DNA of 9,109 nucleotides from DASZIT01 sp036264255 (GTDB lineage: Bacteria > Actinomycetota > Acidimicrobiia > Acidimicrobiales > RAAP-2): the NCBI GenBank assembly GCA_036264255.1, contig DATARI010000011.1, positions 1 through 9,109 of the forward strand, written 5' to 3'. Made by a program: the position numbers and the translations under genes. The notes beneath the pieces are model-generated. The model did not search any database. It was not told where the DNA came from and worked only from the letters and a program-made list of their open reading frames with translations. Numbering within the stretch: position 1 is the stretch's first letter; each line of letters begins with the position of its first letter. Below, piece after piece: positions 5,734-9,109 of the stretch.

Positions 5734-6609
5734 ATGACCCTTGGCGACACATTCCAGTTAGGTCCGAAGCCGGTGCACCGGATGGGATTCGGTGCGATGC
5801 AACTGCCCGGGCCCGGCGTCCTCGGTCCTCCCCGTGACCATGACGAGGCCATTGCCGTCCTGCGCCGAGCTGTCGAGCTGGGGATCGACCACATCGACAC
5901 CGCCCAGTTCTACGGCCCGGTGGTCGCCAATGAGCTCATCCGCGAGGCGTTGCATCCCTACCCGGCGGAGCTGACCCTGGTCAGCAAGGTGGGAGCCCGC
6001 CGCGACGACGCCGGAGCCTGGCTGCCCGCCCAAGCGCCCGCCGACCTGCGGGCCGACGTCGAAGCGAACCTCAAGACCCTCGACGTCGACCAAGTCGACG
6101 TCGTCAACCTGCGGCTCCTCGATGATCCCGAGGTCCGACTCGAGGACCAACTGGAGGCCATGATCGAGATGCGCGACCAGGGGCTCATCGGCGGCATCGG
6201 CTTGAGCAACGTCTCCGCCGATCATCTCGAGGTGGCCCGCGGGGTCACCGACATCGTCTGCGTGCAGAACGCCTTCAACGTGGTCGACCGTTCCTCCGAG
6301 CCGGTCTTGGAAGCCTGTCGGATAGCGGGGATCGGTTTCGTCCCCTTTTTCCCGCTGGGCTCGGCCTTTGGCGGCGACCACAACGTCGTCCTCGAGGCGC
6401 CGGCCGTGGTGGCGGGGGCCGCCCGCCTCGGGGTGACGCCGGCCCAGTTGGCCCTGGCCTGGCTATTGGACCGCTGGTCGAACGTGCTGTTGATCCCCGG
6501 CACCTCGTCGCTCGCCCATCTGGAGGAGAACGCGGCCGCCGCCGATATCGTGCTCGACGATGTCACCCGCAGCGAACTCGAGGCGATCGGCTCGAGCCAG
6601 CCGACCTGA
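5734..6609 (+). CDS. Aldo-keto reductase of the YdbC/PdxI (pyridoxal reductase-like) group
   Basis: The 291-residue protein is a single TIM-barrel aldo-keto reductase. It shows the start signature GFGAMQLPGPGVLGPPRD (18-35), the catalytic Asp55 and Tyr60 in HIDTAQFYGP, Lys85 in VSKVGARR, VNLRLLDD (124-131), GLSNVSADH (156-164) and the NADPH phosphate-binding end IPGTSSLAHLEEN (254-266). From memory these blocks match Escherichia coli YdbC, which has been identified as PdxI, an NADPH-dependent enzyme reducing pyridoxal to pyridoxine in vitamin B6 salvage. The usual tetrad His (in 'LH') is replaced by Arg127, and I recall the same 'NLR' in YdbC, so this looks like a subgroup trait and not inactivation. 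It is cytoplasmic, stands alone, diverges from the acyl-CoA ligase and converges with the CHAP gene. The exact substrate is inferred from similarity only. Confidence 0.92.
   Translation: MTLGDTFQLGPKPVHRMGFGAMQLPGPGVLGPPRDHDEAIAVLRRAVELGIDHIDTAQFYGPVVANELIREALHPYPAELTLVSKVGARRDDAGAWLPAQAPADLRADVEANLKTLDVDQVDVVNLRLLDDPEVRLEDQLEAMIEMRDQGLIGGIGLSNVSADHLEVARGVTDIVCVQNAFNVVDRSSEPVLEACRIAGIGFVPFFPLGSAFGGDHNVVLEAPAVVAGAARLGVTPAQLALAWLLDRWSNVLLIPGTSSLAHLEENAAAADIVLDDVTRSELEAIGSSQPT
6081..6103. repeat. Perfect 10-bp inverted repeat inside the aldo-keto reductase gene
   Basis: CGACGTCGAC (6081-6090) and GTCGACGTCG (6094-6103) are exact reverse complements with a CAA loop. The segment encodes LDVDQVDVV, where alternating GAC and GTC codons create most of the symmetry. 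A stable mRNA or cruciform hairpin is possible, but a by-product of the codons is the simplest explanation. Confidence 0.8.
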
Positions 6610-6616
6610 GCTGGGC

Positions 6617-6633
6617 CCGACCCACGGGGTCGG
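6617..6633. terminator. GC-rich hairpin between convergent genes, likely bidirectional terminator
   Basis: CCGACCC (6617-6623) and GGGTCGG (6627-6633) pair perfectly around an ACG loop. The hairpin begins 7 nt after the aldo-keto reductase stop codon and lies in the 45-bp gap before the 3' end of the convergent CHAP gene. There is no T-run on either side, as is common for actinobacterial terminators. Position and stem strength favour a shared terminator. Confidence 0.55.
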
Positions 6634-6654
6634 TGGTCGGTAAAGGCGCCCGCT

Positions 6655-8304
6655 TCAGCCGCCCCCGTAATAAGTGGCGTTGAACGAGAACACCTGCCCG
6701 GCGGCGTCGACCAGCCAGTAGCCCGGAGACGCATTCGACCGGTTGGATGCCATCCCCACCACCGGGGTGGCCGGCGGGCTGGATCCGGTCGATCCGTGGA
6801 AGAGCGCATCCCCGAAGCCGAAGATGCCGCCGTCGGAGGCTACGAACCAGTACCCCTTGCCGTCCGGAGACGGGGCCATGCCATTCACCGGCCTGTTGAG
6901 GGCGATGGCCCCGGTGGACCCGTAATAGGTGGCATCCCCGAAGGCGAAGATGCCTCCGTCGGTGGCCACCATCCAGTAGCCGCCCCCGTCGGCGACCGGG
7001 GCGATCCCGACCACCGGCTTGTTCAACCGGGCGCCACCCATCGACCCGTGGTAGGCGGCATCCCCGAAGGCGAAGATGCCCCCGTCCGAGGCGACCAGCC
7101 AGTAGCCCTGGCCATCCCGGGTCGGCGCCAGGTCGACGATGGGGGCGTTGAGGTGCTGGCCGCCCATCGATCCGAAGAATCCGGCGTCCCCGAACGCGAA
7201 CGTGCCGCCGTCGCCGGCCACCAACCAGTACCCCTTGCCGTCCGGTGTGGCCACGATGTGGGCAATCGGCGAATTGAGGGCCTGGCCGGCAAGCAGACCG
7301 TAGGAGGCGGCGTCGCCGTGGGGGGACACCCCACCGGCGGCGTCGGCCAGCCAGTAGCCACCCCCGTCCGGGGTGGCGTCAATCCCCACCACCGGCGCGG
7401 TCAAGGTTCCGACCGTCGGAGGAGGGGGTGCCGGACCGGAGCCGGCCGCCACCCCTGCGGCGCCAGGCAGAACCGTGTTCCCGGTGCCGGCCCCGACGTT
7501 GTAGGCGACCACCGCGATCTGATGGGGTGAGCCGTCGACGCCGATCTTCAGGTCGAACCCGTGGGGTCCCACGTCGCTGCGGGGCAGGTTGGCGGCAGCG
7601 ATCCCACCCGTCGGCACGCCGTCCACGGTCATCTGCACCGACACCGGGTTGCTCCCGGCATTGGGGTCGGAGGCCCATCCGATGACTTCGACGCCCCCAC
7701 TGATCCGCTTGACGCTCTCGAGGTTTCCGATCGGGTTGCCGGACTGACCGGTCAGATCGTTGACGTGGATGAATCCGGTGAACTCGTTGGTCGGGACCCC
7801 GACCCGGACGTCGTAGCCGCCCAGCGTGTTGTAGTCGTACTCTTCGACGTCGACGGTACCGTTGGGCTCGACATTGGCCACCCAGGCCACGTGGCCGAGG
7901 CTCCCGGTGCCCCCGCTGTCGGCGGCATTCCAGGCGACCGAGCCGACCGCCGGGGTGCTGTTCACCGGGATGCCGAGCGACATCGCTGCCGGGCCCCAGG
8001 TGTTGGCATTGCCCCACTGGGGCCCTCCATAGAAGTCGCTGAAGGCCACCCCGTTGGCGTTGTTGAGGCGGAAGGCGACAAAGGAGGTGCACTCCCGGTT
8101 GAAAAACCTCCAGGGGTCGATGAGGGCGTCCTTGGCGGCGCTGGCCAGATTGGCGGGGTAGTCGTTGCCGAGCACCGCGGCACCGGCCGGAGGCGAGGGA
8201 GCACTCATCTGGACGAGCGAAACCACCAACGCCACCAGCAGCGCCCCACTCAGAGCCCGGGCTCCCCGCCCAGCCCAATGGCGATGGAATGTCGACGCGG
8301 GCAT
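6655..8304 (-). CDS. Secreted CHAP-domain protein with WASDP module and six GYW-type repeats
   Basis: Numbering from ATG 8302-8304 (549 residues), the N-terminus is a signal peptide: basic HRHWAGRGAR, hydrophobic ALSGALLVALVVSLV, and a probable cleavage after SPPAGAA. The CHAP (amidase/peptidase) domain spans about 50-185, with catalytic Cys72 in NRECTSFVAFRLNN and His138 in GSLGHVAWVANV; acidic residues and Asn in DVEEYDYN complete the site. Residues about 190-270 form an Ig-like module containing VEVIGWASDPNAG and GPHGFDL, often seen in actinobacterial exoproteins. After a Pro-rich linker come six repeats to the C-terminus. CHAP enzymes cleave peptidoglycan peptides or amides, so a cell-wall role outside the membrane is likely; the repeats may form a propeller-like binding domain. 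A GTG at 8317-8319 would add five residues (MVEPD), but acidic residues are unusual before a signal peptide. Confidence 0.88.
   Translation of the reverse strand: MPASTFHRHWAGRGARALSGALLVALVVSLVQMSAPSPPAGAAVLGNDYPANLASAAKDALIDPWRFFNRECTSFVAFRLNNANGVAFSDFYGGPQWGNANTWGPAAMSLGIPVNSTPAVGSVAWNAADSGGTGSLGHVAWVANVEPNGTVDVEEYDYNTLGGYDVRVGVPTNEFTGFIHVNDLTGQSGNPIGNLESVKRISGGVEVIGWASDPNAGSNPVSVQMTVDGVPTGGIAAANLPRSDVGPHGFDLKIGVDGSPHQIAVVAYNVGAGTGNTVLPGAAGVAAGSGPAPPPPTVGTLTAPVVGIDATPDGGGYWLADAAGGVSPHGDAASYGLLAGQALNSPIAHIVATPDGKGYWLVAGDGGTFAFGDAGFFGSMGGQHLNAPIVDLAPTRDGQGYWLVASDGGIFAFGDAAYHGSMGGARLNKPVVGIAPVADGGGYWMVATDGGIFAFGDATYYGSTGAIALNRPVNGMAPSPDGKGYWFVASDGGIFGFGDALFHGSTGSSPPATPVVGMASNRSNASPGYWLVDAAGQVFSFNATYYGGG
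6658..7395 (-). repeat. Six tandem 126-bp (42-residue) repeats, GYW-DGGIFAFGDA type
   Basis: On the minus strand the units are 7395-7270, 7269-7144, 7143-7018, 7017-6892, 6891-6766 and a short last one at 6765-6658. Each begins P(I/V)-x-x-(I/L/M) and carries GYW(L/M/F)VA-x-DGG-x-FAFGDA-x-(Y/F)-x-GS. The period is exact at the DNA level: a 20-base block starting TCCCCGAAGG is identical at 6935 and 7061, with close variants at 6809 and 7187. The first and last units are the most divergent; the last ends YYGGG, lacking the final residues. The family is widespread in Acidimicrobiia exoproteins. Confidence 0.92.
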
Positions 8305-8394
8305 ATCGGGTTCTACCACGGTTCCCGGCCGGAATTAGGGCATGCACAACCTCGAAACGACGGGCGCTCGATCGTGTCGCGAATGAGTTGACCC

Positions 8395-8409
8395 GGGGCA
8401 TAGGGCCCC
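8395..8409 (-). terminator. Possible terminator hairpin after the thiolase gene
   Basis: GGGGC (8395-8399) and GCCCC (8405-8409) pair around ATAGG, 12 nt past the thiolase stop codon on the minus strand. There is no T-run. It lies in the 117-bp gap before the CHAP gene and would separate the two minus-strand transcripts. Confidence 0.4.
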
Positions 8410-8421
8410 CGATGTCCAGCC

Positions 8422-9109
8422 TCAGCTGGCCTTCTCCAGGATGTGGACGCCGCAGGCCGAGCCCAGCCCGATGACGTGGGCGAGTCCGACTTTGGCTCCT
8501 TCGATCTGCCGGCTGCCGGCCTCGCCCCGGAGATGGTGGGCGACTTCCCAGACATTGGCGATGCCGGTGGCGGCGATGGGATGGCCCTTGGACTCGAGCC
8601 CGCCGGAGACGTTGACCGGGGTGGTCCCGTCCCGCCAGGTGGCGCCGGATTCGAAGAAGTCCACTGCCCCACCCACCGGGCACAGCATCAGGTTGTCGTA
8701 GTGCACCAGCTCGGCGGTGGCGAAGCAGTCGTGCAACTCCACCAGGTCGAGGTCCTCGGGCCCGACGCCGGCCTGCTCGTAGGCCTGGGTGGCGGCGTTC
8801 CGGGTGAGGGTGTTCACGTCTGGCAACACCTGGCACGATTCCGCCCACGGATCACTGGTCAGCACCGAGGCGGAGATCTTCACCGCCCGTCGTCGCTGGT
8901 CGGGATCGAGGGTCTTGAGCTTGGCGTCACTGACCACCACCGCCGCCGCCGCCCCGTCACAGTTGGCAGAGCACATCGGCCGGGTGTTGGGGTAGGCGAT
9001 CATCATGTCGCCCATGATCTGCTCGAGGCTCATCTTCTTGGAATAGGAGGCCAACGGGTTCAGCGTCGAGTGGCTGTGGTTCTTCTCGGAGATCCGGGCG
9101 AACAGCTCG
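8422..9109 (-). CDS. SCP2/nonspecific lipid-transfer-type thiolase (acetyl-CoA acetyltransferase-like), 5' truncated
   Basis: The frame is open to the window edge; 229 codons plus the TGA at 8422-8424 are visible and the N-terminal part with the nucleophilic Cys is outside. The visible part starts ELFARISEKNHSHS, then LASYSKKMSLEQIMGDMMIA and the thiolase middle MCSANCDGAAAAVVVSD. LVELHDCFATAELVHYDNL is the HDCFA motif typical of the SCP-x/lipid-transfer thiolase branch and replaces the 'NEAFA' of classical thiolases. VSGGLESKGHPIAATG carries the catalytic His, and GLGSACGVHIL carries the second catalytic Cys region. Members cleave or condense acyl-CoAs, including sterol side-chain beta-ketoacyl-CoAs in actinobacteria. 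An internal TTG at 9052-9054 is not the true start because family sequence continues upstream of it. A partner DUF35/OB-fold protein often neighbours such genes but is not visible here. Confidence 0.92.
   Translation of the reverse strand, partial: ELFARISEKNHSHSTLNPLASYSKKMSLEQIMGDMMIAYPNTRPMCSANCDGAAAAVVVSDAKLKTLDPDQRRRAVKISASVLTSDPWAESCQVLPDVNTLTRNAATQAYEQAGVGPEDLDLVELHDCFATAELVHYDNLMLCPVGGAVDFFESGATWRDGTTPVNVSGGLESKGHPIAATGIANVWEVAHHLRGEAGSRQIEGAKVGLAHVIGLGSACGVHILEKAS

Noticed and set aside
6658..7395. Regular repeats considered as a CRISPR-like array
   Set aside because: The units are 126 bp, contiguous, in frame and coding. There are no short repeats separated by unique spacers and no cas genes.
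6796..7530. 244-codon open frame on the plus strand with a periodic protein sequence
   Set aside because: The periodicity (PEGEDAxVxG) is the antisense image of the 126-bp repeats in the CHAP gene.
7379..8848. 489-codon open frame on the minus strand overlapping the CHAP and thiolase genes
   Set aside because: It lies on the same strand in another frame and crosses two well-supported genes and their intergenic gap. Its composition is dominated by Arg, Gly and Pro.
9052..9054. TTG as the start codon of the thiolase
   Set aside because: The frame continues upstream with thiolase-family sequence (ELFARISEKNHSHS) to the window edge, so the true start is outside.

Overview
The window is a stretch of very GC-rich chromosome. 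Third codon positions are almost all G or C, GTG starts are used, and a MarR-type regulator, a universal stress protein and a mycolata-style acyl-CoA ligase are present. This points to an actinobacterium. The secreted protein on the minus strand carries 42-residue repeats of the GYW(L/M/F)VASDGGIFAFGDA type, which are especially common in Acidimicrobiia, so that class is my best guess (an inference; no rRNA or other marker gene is in view). I see no insertion sequence, tRNA, rRNA, CRISPR array or phage gene, and no gene-free stretch over 300 bp. The genes look like ordinary chromosomal metabolism.

Left part, plus strand (1-4016). The 3' end of an XdhC/CoxI-family gene is followed by moaA (GTP 3',8-cyclase) and moaD (small molybdopterin synthase subunit), separated by 2 nt. 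Together they form a molybdenum-cofactor block. Next comes a two-gene unit: a MarR-family regulator with a well-formed promoter overlapping an inverted repeat, and 2 nt after its stop a universal stress protein. A hairpin and a 131-bp gap lead to an unrecognised 169-residue protein with a strong ribosome binding site, then a PaaI-like hotdog thioesterase.

Middle (4041-6609). A class I adenylate-forming acyl-CoA ligase lies on the minus strand, convergent with the thioesterase (24-bp gap). Divergent from it is an aldo-keto reductase closely resembling the YdbC/PdxI (pyridoxal reductase) group. The 139-bp gap between the two holds likely promoters for both.

Right part, minus strand (6655-9109). 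A secreted CHAP-domain protein has a signal peptide, a 'WASDP' module and six 42-residue repeats. Upstream of it is the 3' part of an SCP2-type thiolase gene that runs off the window edge. Ligase, thioesterase and thiolase together suggest acyl-CoA (fatty acid, sterol or aromatic acid) metabolism, but they are not one operon.

The most interesting regulatory observation is that three plus-strand genes (marR, thioesterase, aldo-keto reductase) have a TANNNT hexamer ending 6-8 nt before the start codon and no usable Shine-Dalgarno sequence. That is the signature of leaderless transcripts. The unknown protein and the acyl-CoA ligase instead have strong Shine-Dalgarno sequences. I found no convincing new multi-gene system; the best unknown is the 169-residue protein at 2754-3263.
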